A DNA stretch of 7,356 bases from Deinococcus sp. GTDB lineage: Bacteria; Deinococcota; Deinococci; Deinococcales; Deinococcaceae. The stretch is taken from contig NZ_JAGLBB010000094.1 of assembly GCF_018260555.1 (NCBI RefSeq), positions 1-7,356 of the forward strand, read 5' to 3'. Within the stretch, counting starts at the first letter, position 1; every line of letters starts with the position of its first letter. A program made the position numbers and the translations under genes. The notes under the pieces are model-generated. The model saw only the letters and a program-made list of their open reading frames with translations. It was not told the DNA's origin and made no database searches. Shown piece by piece: positions 1-5,904 of this stretch.

Positions 1-19
1 TCTGCCTGGGTACGGACAT
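1..19 (-). CDS. Start of a minus-strand gene leaving the window (first six codons)
   Basis: Reading leftwards on the minus strand, an ATG at 19-17 follows a strong Shine-Dalgarno sequence, GGAGGA (29-24), with four bases between. It opens the reading frame M-S-V-P-R-Q and then meets the window edge. The same frame has a stop at 40-38, so the gene cannot start further upstream. It would be transcribed divergently from the lexA operon and begins about 120 bases beyond the broken IS6 transposase fragment. Six residues do not allow a product to be named. The call rests only on the ribosome binding site and start codon. The 20-140 stretch between this start and the IS6 fragment shows nothing else I can support. 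Confidence 0.4.
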
Positions 20-140
20 TCTGTCCTCCGGTGTGGATCACACTGAACTTACCCTCCGCCAAACTCTATCCAGTTCAAACTACCAACGAGAACGCTCCAG
101 GAAAAAGTCCGGTCGACCTCCCACCCTCAATGCGAGTGAG

Positions 141-290
141 CCGCAAGGTCTCGTGGCTGATCTGAATGCCACGCTCGTGGAGCGGTTCCTGCACATCACG
201 CCGGCTGAGCGGGAACCGGTGGTAGAGCTGCAGGGCTCACCCGATGACGCTCAGGGGAAAACGGTGACGGTAAGGTTCGGGGTCAGTCAC
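141..290 (-). pseudogene. IS6-family transposase, broken N-terminal fragment
   Basis: The minus strand from a GTG at 290 reads V-T-D-P-E-P-Y-R-H-R-F-P-L-S-V-I-G, then an in-frame TGA (239-237), then A-L-Q-L-Y-H-R-F-P-L-S-R-R-D-V-Q-E and, further on, H-E-R-G-I-Q-I-S-H-E-T-L-R. This is the typical start of IS6-family (IS26-like) transposases, which read close to 'RFP..VI..A..LY.RFPLS.RDV.E.L.ERG....HET.R'. Similarity stops after the HETLR part near 141, so the catalytic DDE region, which follows in intact members, is gone. The stop codon and the missing rest make it a dead remnant. The base composition is less GC-rich than the operon. The outer inverted repeat of the element probably lay between about 311 and 345, but I cannot define it. 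The plus-strand open frame over 33-314 is the antisense shadow of this remnant. Confidence 0.82.
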
Positions 291-380
291 AGTGGATCAG
301 TCTACCGAGCTTAGGTTGCCATAATTTCAGGCCGCCGCGCTCTTGACGCGGAATCCTGTCATGGGTCACGATACATGCAG

Positions 381-402
381 CTATCTAAGTAATCTTAGAT
401 AG
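381..402. promoter_or_regulatory. Probable LexA operator (SOS box) of the lexA-imuY-dnaE2 operon
   Basis: The arms CTATCTAAG (381-389) and CTTAGATAG (394-402) are perfect 9-bp inverted repeats separated by TAAT. The site lies immediately before the ribosome binding site of lexA, and LexA-type genes are commonly autoregulated, so the natural reading is the binding site of the encoded LexA dimer. The AT-rich palindrome stands out from its GC-rich surroundings. It does not resemble the E. coli CTGT-N8-ACAG box or the Gram-positive GAAC-N4-GTTC box, in line with the divergent DNA-binding domain of this LexA. The palindrome itself is seen directly. Its role as operator is inferred. Confidence 0.72.
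390..395 (+). promoter_or_regulatory. Candidate -10 element inside the operator
   Basis: TAATCT in the middle of the palindrome is the only TANNNT hexamer between 361 and 402. If it is the -10 box, transcription would begin near 401-403 and give a leader of only about 15 bases, and bound LexA would cover the promoter core. No good -35 box stands 16-18 bases upstream. A TTGACG at 343-348 resembles a -35 box but lies too far from this -10, so the promoter assignment is weak. Confidence 0.27.
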
Positions 403-408
403 AAGGAG
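403..408 (+). promoter_or_regulatory. Ribosome binding site that decides the lexA start
   Basis: AAGGAG ends eight bases before the ATG at 417. The in-frame GTG at 408 overlaps the motif itself and cannot use it, so the ATG at 417 is preferred. The motif directly abuts the right arm of the operator palindrome. Confidence 0.7.
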
Positions 409-416
409 TGACCCTG

Positions 417-1055
417 ATGCCCCCCCGCCTGACCCAGCTGCGACTGACTCTCCTGCGCCTCACCGCGCGCCTGACCCGTGAATCAGGCGGGCCGCCCAGC
501 GCCGCCGAACTGGCCCGCACCGCAGGGCTCAGCGAGGCCACCATGAGCTTCCATCTCAAAGCCCTCTCGGAACTCGGCCTGATCGAACGCAGCGGCCCCA
601 GGGGCCGCCTGATCCTGACCGACACCGCCCGGACCGCCATCGGGGACGGCATCCCCATCTACGGCCAGATTGCTGCCGGCGCGCCGATCCTGGCCGAACA
701 GGCGCCCGATCAGGTCACGCCCAGCCTCGACCAGCTGCTCGGCGTCCGTGACGGTGACTTCCTGCTGCAGGTCCGCGGCGACTCCATGACCGGCATCGGG
801 GTCATGGACGGCGACTACGTTCTCGTGCGTCCCACCCCGGAAGTCCTGGACGGTGAGGTCGCGGTCGTCCTGATTCCCGGCGAAAACGCCGCCACGCTCA
901 AGCGCGTGTACGTCTTTGGAGACGAGGCGGTGCTGGTCAGCGAGAACTCCGATCACCCCCGGCGCACCTACCCGGCTGCGGACGTACAGATCCAGGGGCG
1001 GATGGTGGCCCGCCTGGGCCTCGCCGGGCCCCGCCCGTCCACCCGGAGGGCCTGA
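417..1055 (+). CDS. lexA: LexA-type SOS repressor (S24 self-cleaving peptidase)
   Basis: This 212-residue protein has the two-domain layout of LexA. A winged helix-turn-helix lies at about residues 5-70, with the helical part around 'PSAAELARTAGLSEATMSFHL'. The S24 peptidase domain follows from about residue 78 to 202. The self-cleavage bond is in IAAGAP, between Ala87 and Gly88. The catalytic Ser123 is in GDSM and the catalytic Lys162 is in ATLKR, with spacing close to that of E. coli LexA (Ser119, Lys156). In the known family mechanism, RecA filaments on single-stranded DNA stimulate cleavage and derepression. The gene leads the operon and lies five bases before the next start, so it very likely controls the mutasome genes and itself through the palindrome at 381-402. 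The N-terminal domain differs from E. coli LexA, so its DNA target should differ too. The identification as a LexA-type repressor is secure. Whether it is the cell's main LexA or a cassette-specific one is unknown. Confidence 0.93.
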   Translation: MPPRLTQLRLTLLRLTARLTRESGGPPSAAELARTAGLSEATMSFHLKALSELGLIERSGPRGRLILTDTARTAIGDGIPIYGQIAAGAPILAEQAPDQVTPSLDQLLGVRDGDFLLQVRGDSMTGIGVMDGDYVLVRPTPEVLDGEVAVVLIPGENAATLKRVYVFGDEAVLVSENSDHPRRTYPAADVQIQGRMVARLGLAGPRPSTRRA

Positions 1056-1060
1056 GCCTC

Positions 1061-2314
1061 ATGGGTGGGCGCACGCCGGGTCTCACCGCCTGCGTCCTGC
1101 TGACCCCCTGGCCGCTGGAGCACATCCGGCGTCAGCATCCAGGCGTGCCGGTCGCGGTGCTGGGCGAGGACCGGCGCGTCCTGCAGGCGTGTCCGCTTGC
1201 CCGGGTGGCCGGCGTTCAGGCCGGGCTGCGCGAGTCGGCGGCGCTCTCCCGCTGCCCGGAACTGCACGCCCAGGTGGTGCCCGCATCGGAAGCACAGGCG
1301 ATCTGGGCGGAACTGCTGGAGCAGCTGTACGCCCGCTTCAGTGACCGCGTGGACGGCCGGGTGAGCGGCGCCGCGTTCCTGACCCTGTCCGCCTCCGGCG
1401 CGCGTGACCTGGCGGCGGCGCTGCATGCCCCGGTCGGACTGGCAGCCTCACGGGAACTCGCCCACCTGGCCGCCCTGAGAGCCCCGTCCGGCGAGGTCAG
1501 GGCCACTCAGGGGGGCAGTGCGGAGCAGGCCTTCTTGAAACTCACGCCCCTGGCCCACCTGGGCGCGCTCGGGGTGCCGCTGGCCTCCCTGGAGAAGCTG
1601 CACTTCCTGGGCCTGCGTAACCTGGGCGGCCTGATGGCCTGGAGCGCCGCGCAGCGCGAGGCGTTCCTGGGCGTGGACGCCGGCCGGAAGCTCAACCGCT
1701 TCCTGAAAGGGGAACGCACGGTCACGGTGGAACCGTACCGCCCCGGCCAGGTCCTGGAGGCCGCGCTCGCGTTCGATCTGCCCCTGACCGAACCCGCCCA
1801 GGTGGACGCCGCGCTGCGCGACCTGATGCCCGGCCTGATCGCTGAGCTGCGCGGGCGGCTGGCAGCCACGCTGACCGTTCACGCCGACACCCTCGGGGGA
1901 CGCCTGTCGGCCACCCGGACGCTCAAGTGGCCGCTGGACCCCCCGGGTCTCACCCGCGTGGCGGGCCTCGCCCTGCACGACGCGGCCGCGCTGCCGCTGG
2001 GGATCGACCGGCTGACCGTGCAACTGGGCGGGCTGGCGCACCCGGGGCGGATGGTGGGCCTGTGGGCCGGTCTCGCGGAACTGGAGGTCACGAAGACCGT
2101 CCTGGGCCGCTTTCCGCAGGCGCTGGTGCGCGTGGAGTGGCTCGACCCCTGGGCCTACGCCACGGACGCGCAGTACGCCTGGGTGGACTGGCTGACCGGG
2201 CAGGTCAGGCCCCGCGACCTGACGCCCCGGCAGTCCTGGACGCCCGCGCCCGCCGTGAGGCGCGACCAGGCGGTGCAGCGCGTCCTGGCGTTCTTCGAGG
2301 GCCAGGGCCCGTGA
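1061..2314 (+). CDS. imuY: ImuY/ImuB-like Y-family polymerase homologue without catalytic residues
   Basis: The 417-residue protein follows the Y-family fold. A palm/fingers-like part covers residues 8-125, including 'VPVAVLGEDRRVLQACPLARVAGVQAG' in place of the usual nucleotide-binding segment. A helix-hairpin-helix thumb covers about 158-218 (LGALGVPLASLEKLHFLGL) and a little-finger domain about 222-325. The catalytic carboxylates are missing. The first motif, normally D-x-D-x-F, reads L-L-T-P-W-P at 13-18. The second, normally S-I-D-E-A-F, reads R-V-S-G-A-A-F, with Gly103-Ala104 replacing Asp-Glu. This is the state known for ImuB, which serves as a mutasome scaffold and not as a polymerase. 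GLW at 333-335 lies where ImuB proteins often carry a clamp-binding QLGLW/QLSLF motif. The ATG at 1061 follows GGAGG (1045-1049), five bases after lexA. The stop overlaps the next start (GTGA). The D. deserti homologue in the same gene order is called imuY. Confidence 0.85.
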   Translation: MGGRTPGLTACVLLTPWPLEHIRRQHPGVPVAVLGEDRRVLQACPLARVAGVQAGLRESAALSRCPELHAQVVPASEAQAIWAELLEQLYARFSDRVDGRVSGAAFLTLSASGARDLAAALHAPVGLAASRELAHLAALRAPSGEVRATQGGSAEQAFLKLTPLAHLGALGVPLASLEKLHFLGLRNLGGLMAWSAAQREAFLGVDAGRKLNRFLKGERTVTVEPYRPGQVLEAALAFDLPLTEPAQVDAALRDLMPGLIAELRGRLAATLTVHADTLGGRLSATRTLKWPLDPPGLTRVAGLALHDAAALPLGIDRLTVQLGGLAHPGRMVGLWAGLAELEVTKTVLGRFPQALVRVEWLDPWAYATDAQYAWVDWLTGQVRPRDLTPRQSWTPAPAVRRDQAVQRVLAFFEGQGP

Positions 2315-2553
2315 AAGCCCACCAGACCGAGGTGCAGGTCGACCTGCGCGCCGGGCATCCGGCCCGCCTGATCTGGCGCGGCCAGCCGTACCCGGTGCAG
2401 GCCGTGCTGGACAGCTGGCGCTACGGGGGCCGCTGGTGGCTGGGCGAGCAGTCCCGCACCTGTTACCTCGTGCAGGCAGGGCCCCTGACTGCCGAACTGC
2501 ACCACGAGGATGGAGAGGGAGGCCGCTGGTGGCTGGCGAGACTGCTCGACTGA
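2311..2553 (+). CDS. Small DUF6504-like protein, separate equivalent of the ImuB C-terminal domain
   Basis: This 80-residue protein starts at a GTG overlapping the imuY stop (GTGA), with GAGGG at 2297-2301 as ribosome binding site. It has no signal peptide or membrane segment and is probably a compact beta-rich domain. It reads V-x-V-x-L near the start, then LIWRGQPYPVQAVLDSWR (20-37), RWWLGEQSRTCYLVQ (41-55) and a final GGRWWLARLLD (70-80). The order 'basic-W-RG-x-x-Y-V-x-x-V-x-D-x-W ... WW ... Y-x-V ... G-x-W-x-L-x-x-x-D' matches what I recall of DUF6504, a domain found at the C-terminus of many ImuB/Y-family proteins in Actinobacteria. Here it is a free polypeptide between imuY and dnaE2, so a role as a mutasome accessory is inferred from position and likeness. 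Its biochemical function is not known. It overlaps the preferred dnaE2 start by 25 bases. Confidence 0.75.
   Translation: MKAHQTEVQVDLRAGHPARLIWRGQPYPVQAVLDSWRYGGRWWLGEQSRTCYLVQAGPLTAELHHEDGEGGRWWLARLLD
2517..2522 (+). promoter_or_regulatory. Ribosome binding site supporting the dnaE2 start
   Basis: GGGAGG, part of the longer purine run GGAGAGGGAGG (2512-2522), lies six bases before a GTG at 2529 in the dnaE2 frame. It is inside the coding sequence of the preceding small gene (the E-G-G-R codons), which indicates translational coupling. The competing TTG at 2559 has no comparable motif. Confidence 0.5.
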
Positions 2554-5500
2554 CTGCCTTGAAGTCGTCCCCCAGGAGTCCCGCCAGGCTGGAGGCGCTG
2601 CTGGCGTGCCAGTCGTTCTTCAGCGAGGGCCGCAGTACTGTCAGTCCCGCGCGGCTGGTGCAAACAGCCAGGGCAGCCGGGTTCAGCACGGTCGGTCTGG
2701 CTGACTGGTGCAGCGTGTCCGGCGCCGTGGAACTCTGCGACGAGGCGCGGGTGCAGGGCCTGAGCGCCGTGATTGGCGTGACCCTGCCCGTGCTGTTCCC
2801 CGGTCCGCCCCGGTCGTCCAGCTCCACCCAGTTGTTCCCGGTCGTGCTGCTGGCCCGCAGCCGCGAAGGATACGCCACCCTGTGCGAACTGATCACGGCC
2901 GTGAACCTGGAGTGCCCGGACGGCCTGCCCCTGGACCGGCTCCGGCCGGCGGGTGGAGGTGTGCAGGAGCACCTCGTCTGCCTGACCGGGGGCCGGGCGG
3001 GCTTTCCCACGGTTCTGGGCGAGCACAGGGACCTGGCGCGGGCAGCCATGTACCTGCGGCTCCTGCGGGCGATCTTTCCGTCGGCGCTGTACCTGCAGCT
3101 GTATCACGGCCAGGCACCCAGTGAGCAGCGGCGGCTGTCGTACCTGCGCGGCCTGGCCCGCGACCTGGAACTCCCGGTCGTGGCTGCGCCGGAGGTCAGC
3201 ATGGCCTGCGCCGACGAGTACCCGCTGCTGGACGCGCTGACCTGCGCGCGGCTTGGTACCGACGTGCAGACGCCGCATCCCGAGCGGCCCCGCAACGACG
3301 CCCGGCATGTCGGCACCCCGGACGGCTGGGCGGGACTCCTTCCGTTCGGGGACGCCCTGCTGAACGCGCAGACGCTGGCGCAACAGTGCGCGCTGCACCT
3401 GCTCCCGGAGCGCCTCAGTGTTCCGGAGCCGGGCCTCAGGCCCTTTCAGACTGCGCAGCAGGCCCTGGAGGAGCGGGTGTACCGGGACCTGCCCGACCGC
3501 TACCTGCCGGACGCCCGACCGGCCGCGCTCGACCGGTTGCGGACCGAACTGGCCACCGTCGCCGAACTCGACCTGGCGGGGTTTTTCCTGACGGCCGCCG
3601 AGGTGACCGACTACTGCCGCGCGCACGGCATTCTCGCGGCGGGGCGTGGCAGCGCGGCTGGCAGCGTGCTGTGCTACGTGCTGGGCATCACCCTGAGTGA
3701 TCCGCTGGCGCACGGGCTGCTGTTCGAGCGCTTCTTGCACACCGGGCGCACCAGCATGCCGGACGTGGACATCGATATCGCCAGTTCCCGCCGCGATCAG
3801 GTGCTCGGCTGGGTCGAGGAACGCTGGGGGCTGATGGGCGCCGGGCAGGCGATGGTCGCCAACCGCGTCACGTACCGCCTGAAGAGTGCCGTTCAGGATC
3901 TGGGGCGGGCGCTGGGCCTGCCGCCGGAATTGCGGGACCGCCTCTCCCGCTCGCTGGGAAGGGACTACGGGCACCTGCGGCCCCACCGGGGCAGGGAAGC
4001 CGAGGTGGTCTTCACCGAGGTGTTGGGAGACGCGCCGGTCAAGGAGGCGCTCCTGACGCTGCTTGAACGCGTTGAGCCCCGGTTCACCCGGCACCTGGCC
4101 CCTCACAGCGGGGGCGTGGTGCTGAGCAGCGAGGCCCTGACCCACTACAGCCCCCTGATGCGGAGTTCCGGCGGCATCCGGATGCTGACCTTCGATAAGG
4201 ACGACGTGGAACGGCTCGGACTGATCAAACTGGACCTGCTGGGCCTGCGGATGCTGGCCGCGCTGGAACGGGCGCGCGAGGAGGCGCTGCGCCTGACCGG
4301 CGAGTGGGTCGAGTACGGCCAGCTCCCCGACGACCCCGGCGTCTGGCAGGAGATCAGCACCGGGGACACCATGGCCCTCTTCCAGATCGAGAGTCCGGCG
4401 CAGGTGCAGATGACGGCCCGCCTGCAACCCAGGAACATGACCCAGCTCGCGCACCAGATCGCCCTGATCCGCCCGGGCCCCATCCAGAGCGGCACCGTGC
4501 ACCCGTACGTCCGCCGGGCCAGGGGTGAAGAGGCGGTCCCGGAACTGCCCGAACCCCTGCAGTCCATCCTGGCGCCCACGCACGGAACGCTGCTGTTCCA
4601 GGAGCAGATCCTGAGGATCGCCGCGCAGTACGCCGGCATGGACTGGCCCCAGGCGGACCGCTTCCGCAGTCGCCTGAGCCGCGTCGAGGACGACACGGAA
4701 CTCGCGCAGCTGCGCAGCACGTTCCTGGACGGGGCCGCCGCCACGGTGGGCGCCTTTCCCTGGGAGGCCGAGGCCACGTTCGGGCAGTGCGCGGCATTCC
4801 GCGGCTACGGCTTTGCCGAGTCGCACGCCCACGCCTTCGCGGCGCACGCCTACGCCAGCGCGTTCATGCGCCGTCACCACCCGGCCGCGTACTTCGCGGC
4901 GTTCCTGACCGAAGCGCCGGGCATGTGGCCCGCGAGCACGGTCGCGGCCGAGGCAGCCCGGCGCGGCGTCCGGCTGTCCGGCGTGTGCGTGAACCGCTCC
5001 GGTGTGTCATACCGGGCAGAGTCCGTGCAGGTCGTCCGGGTGCCCCTGAGCGCCGTGGAGGGCGTCAGTGCCGACACGGCCCGGCAGATCGTGCACGAAC
5101 GCCTGATGGGGGGTAAGTTTGCTGGTGTCGAGGACTTCTACGACCGACTGAACCTGAAACGGGACGCACTCGAAACCCTGGTAAAGGCGGGGGCGTTCGA
5201 CCACATCGACCGGCAGCACAACCGCCGCGAGGCGTACTACGTGCTGCAGACCGTCGCGCACGCCCGGCCCCCGGGCACACGGGGCCTGCTGAGCCCGGAC
5301 GTCCCCGCCCCCGACCTGCCGTTCCTGACCCCGGATGAACAGACGGCGCTCGACCTGGACGTGACGGGCGTGAGTGCCGCCGGGCGTCATCCCCTGGACG
5401 CGCACCGCGCCCGGCTCCGCGACCTGGGCTGCGAGGCCCTGGCGGGTCTTAAGCCTGGGCTGAGCGCCTGGGCCGCCGGGGTGATCGTGGCAAAGCAGCG

Positions 5501-5732
5501 CCCGCCGACAGCGAAAGGCTTCGCGTTCTACGTGCTGGAGGACGCCACCGGCCGCGCGCAGGCGATCATCAGCCCGGACCTGTGGGAGGCGCACCGGGCG
5601 CTACTGCGGGACGCGCGGGCCCTGATCGTGCGGGGTCAGGTGACGCGGCAGGGGCGGGCTGTCACCGTACGCGTCGAAGGCCTCGCCGAACTACCCCTGC
5701 GGCAGGAGTGCGCGGACGGCGCGGGCAGATGA
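2529..5732 (+). CDS. dnaE2: DnaE2, error-prone C-family DNA polymerase III alpha subunit
   Basis: DnaE2 is the lesion-bypass polymerase of the ImuA/B-DnaE2 type mutasome. From the GTG at 2529 it has 1067 residues, normal for DnaE2. Domains in order: PHP (about 20-240), polymerase core with GRGSAAGSVLCYVLGI at 372-387, catalytic PDVDIDI with Asp412, Asp414 and Asp416, distal Asp569 in KLDLLGLRML, FQIES at 618, RPGPIQSG from 648, GYGFAESHAHAFAAHAYAS from 759, a helix-hairpin-helix near 865-895, and a C-terminal OB fold with the DnaE2 signature QRPPTAKG at 990-997. All polymerase carboxylates are present. The PHP metal ligands are not: the usual H-x-H reads ACQ (26-28), the D-H-D motif reads DWC (59-61), and the late N-D-V-H reads PEVSM (221-225). 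A TTG at 2559 (1057 residues) is the alternative start. The gene is last in the operon and is probably induced with lexA. Confidence 0.93.
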   Translation: MAGETARLTALKSSPRSPARLEALLACQSFFSEGRSTVSPARLVQTARAAGFSTVGLADWCSVSGAVELCDEARVQGLSAVIGVTLPVLFPGPPRSSSSTQLFPVVLLARSREGYATLCELITAVNLECPDGLPLDRLRPAGGGVQEHLVCLTGGRAGFPTVLGEHRDLARAAMYLRLLRAIFPSALYLQLYHGQAPSEQRRLSYLRGLARDLELPVVAAPEVSMACADEYPLLDALTCARLGTDVQTPHPERPRNDARHVGTPDGWAGLLPFGDALLNAQTLAQQCALHLLPERLSVPEPGLRPFQTAQQALEERVYRDLPDRYLPDARPAALDRLRTELATVAELDLAGFFLTAAEVTDYCRAHGILAAGRGSAAGSVLCYVLGITLSDPLAHGLLFERFLHTGRTSMPDVDIDIASSRRDQVLGWVEERWGLMGAGQAMVANRVTYRLKSAVQDLGRALGLPPELRDRLSRSLGRDYGHLRPHRGREAEVVFTEVLGDAPVKEALLTLLERVEPRFTRHLAPHSGGVVLSSEALTHYSPLMRSSGGIRMLTFDKDDVERLGLIKLDLLGLRMLAALERAREEALRLTGEWVEYGQLPDDPGVWQEISTGDTMALFQIESPAQVQMTARLQPRNMTQLAHQIALIRPGPIQSGTVHPYVRRARGEEAVPELPEPLQSILAPTHGTLLFQEQILRIAAQYAGMDWPQADRFRSRLSRVEDDTELAQLRSTFLDGAAATVGAFPWEAEATFGQCAAFRGYGFAESHAHAFAAHAYASAFMRRHHPAAYFAAFLTEAPGMWPASTVAAEAARRGVRLSGVCVNRSGVSYRAESVQVVRVPLSAVEGVSADTARQIVHERLMGGKFAGVEDFYDRLNLKRDALETLVKAGAFDHIDRQHNRREAYYVLQTVAHARPPGTRGLLSPDVPAPDLPFLTPDEQTALDLDVTGVSAAGRHPLDAHRARLRDLGCEALAGLKPGLSAWAAGVIVAKQRPPTAKGFAFYVLEDATGRAQAIISPDLWEAHRALLRDARALIVRGQVTRQGRAVTVRVEGLAELPLRQECADGAGR

Positions 5733-5766
5733 AGCGCAGGCTGAACCCGGGCGGGTCTGCCGGGCA

Positions 5767-5791
5767 GTGTCAGGGACGTGACTCCTGACGC
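5767..5791 (+). terminator. Weak hairpin after dnaE2, possible terminator
   Basis: GTGTCAGG (5767-5774) can pair with CCTGACGC (5784-5791), allowing one G-U pair, around a nine-base loop. A moderately T-rich stretch follows (GTGTTCCGTTCTGTTCC), without a clean run of T. It is the only stem of note between dnaE2 and the next gene, so it may end the operon, but it is not a textbook terminator. The remaining bases to 5891 hold no convincing gene. Confidence 0.33.
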
Positions 5792-5891
5792 GCAGTGTTC
5801 CGTTCTGTTCCATTCACCTGACTTGTTGGAATCCGGTCCTCAACCCGGTCGTCCAGGCTCAGATCTTCCTGCCAGCGGGTCAGTTGCGGGG

Positions 5892-5897
5892 TAGGCT
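5892..5897 (+). promoter_or_regulatory. Candidate -10 box for leaderless transcription of the 5905 gene
   Basis: TAGGCT (TANNNT) ends seven bases before the ATG at 5905, and no Shine-Dalgarno sequence lies at a usable distance. In Deinococcus many genes are transcribed from such a box directly at the start codon, giving leaderless mRNAs. No clear -35 element is visible about 17 bases upstream. The spacing is seen; the function is inferred. Confidence 0.45.
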
Positions 5898-5904
5898 GCG
5901 GGTC

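Larger units (their letters stand above)
381..5791 (+). other. lexA-imuY-DUF6504-dnaE2 SOS mutasome operon
   Basis: Four genes on one strand are joined by a five-base gap and two overlaps (GTGA at 2311-2314, and 25 bases before dnaE2 with the preferred start). There is no room for an internal promoter or terminator outside coding sequence. A single palindromic operator stands at the head and a weak hairpin at the end. The arrangement implies co-transcription and translational coupling, and therefore a fixed ratio of repressor to mutasome parts. ImuA, present in the classical imuA-imuB-dnaE2 cassette, is absent and its position is taken by lexA. Confidence 0.8.

Noticed and set aside
33..314. 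Plus-strand open frame of 93 codons, open to the left edge
   Set aside because: It lies antisense to a recognisable IS6 transposase fragment on the minus strand and to the divergent gene start at 19. Its protein matches nothing I know.
343..348. TTGACG as -35 box of the lexA promoter
   Set aside because: No acceptable -10 box lies 16-19 bases downstream, so I do not list it as a promoter.
408..416. GTG at 408 as lexA start
   Set aside because: It overlaps the AAGGAG motif that serves the ATG at 417, which has proper spacing.
1448..3049. Minus-strand open frame of 533 codons opposite imuY and dnaE2
   Set aside because: It spans the antisense of three real genes and has Pro/Arg/Gly-rich shadow composition.
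2463..4880. Very long minus-strand open frame (805 codons) opposite dnaE2
   Set aside because: It is a GC-rich antisense shadow. The plus strand carries all conserved DnaE2 motifs, and the minus-strand product has no recognisable domain.
5729..5788. Small ATGA-coupled frame (19 codons) directly after dnaE2
   Set aside because: It is too short, has no recognisable sequence, and runs into the hairpin.
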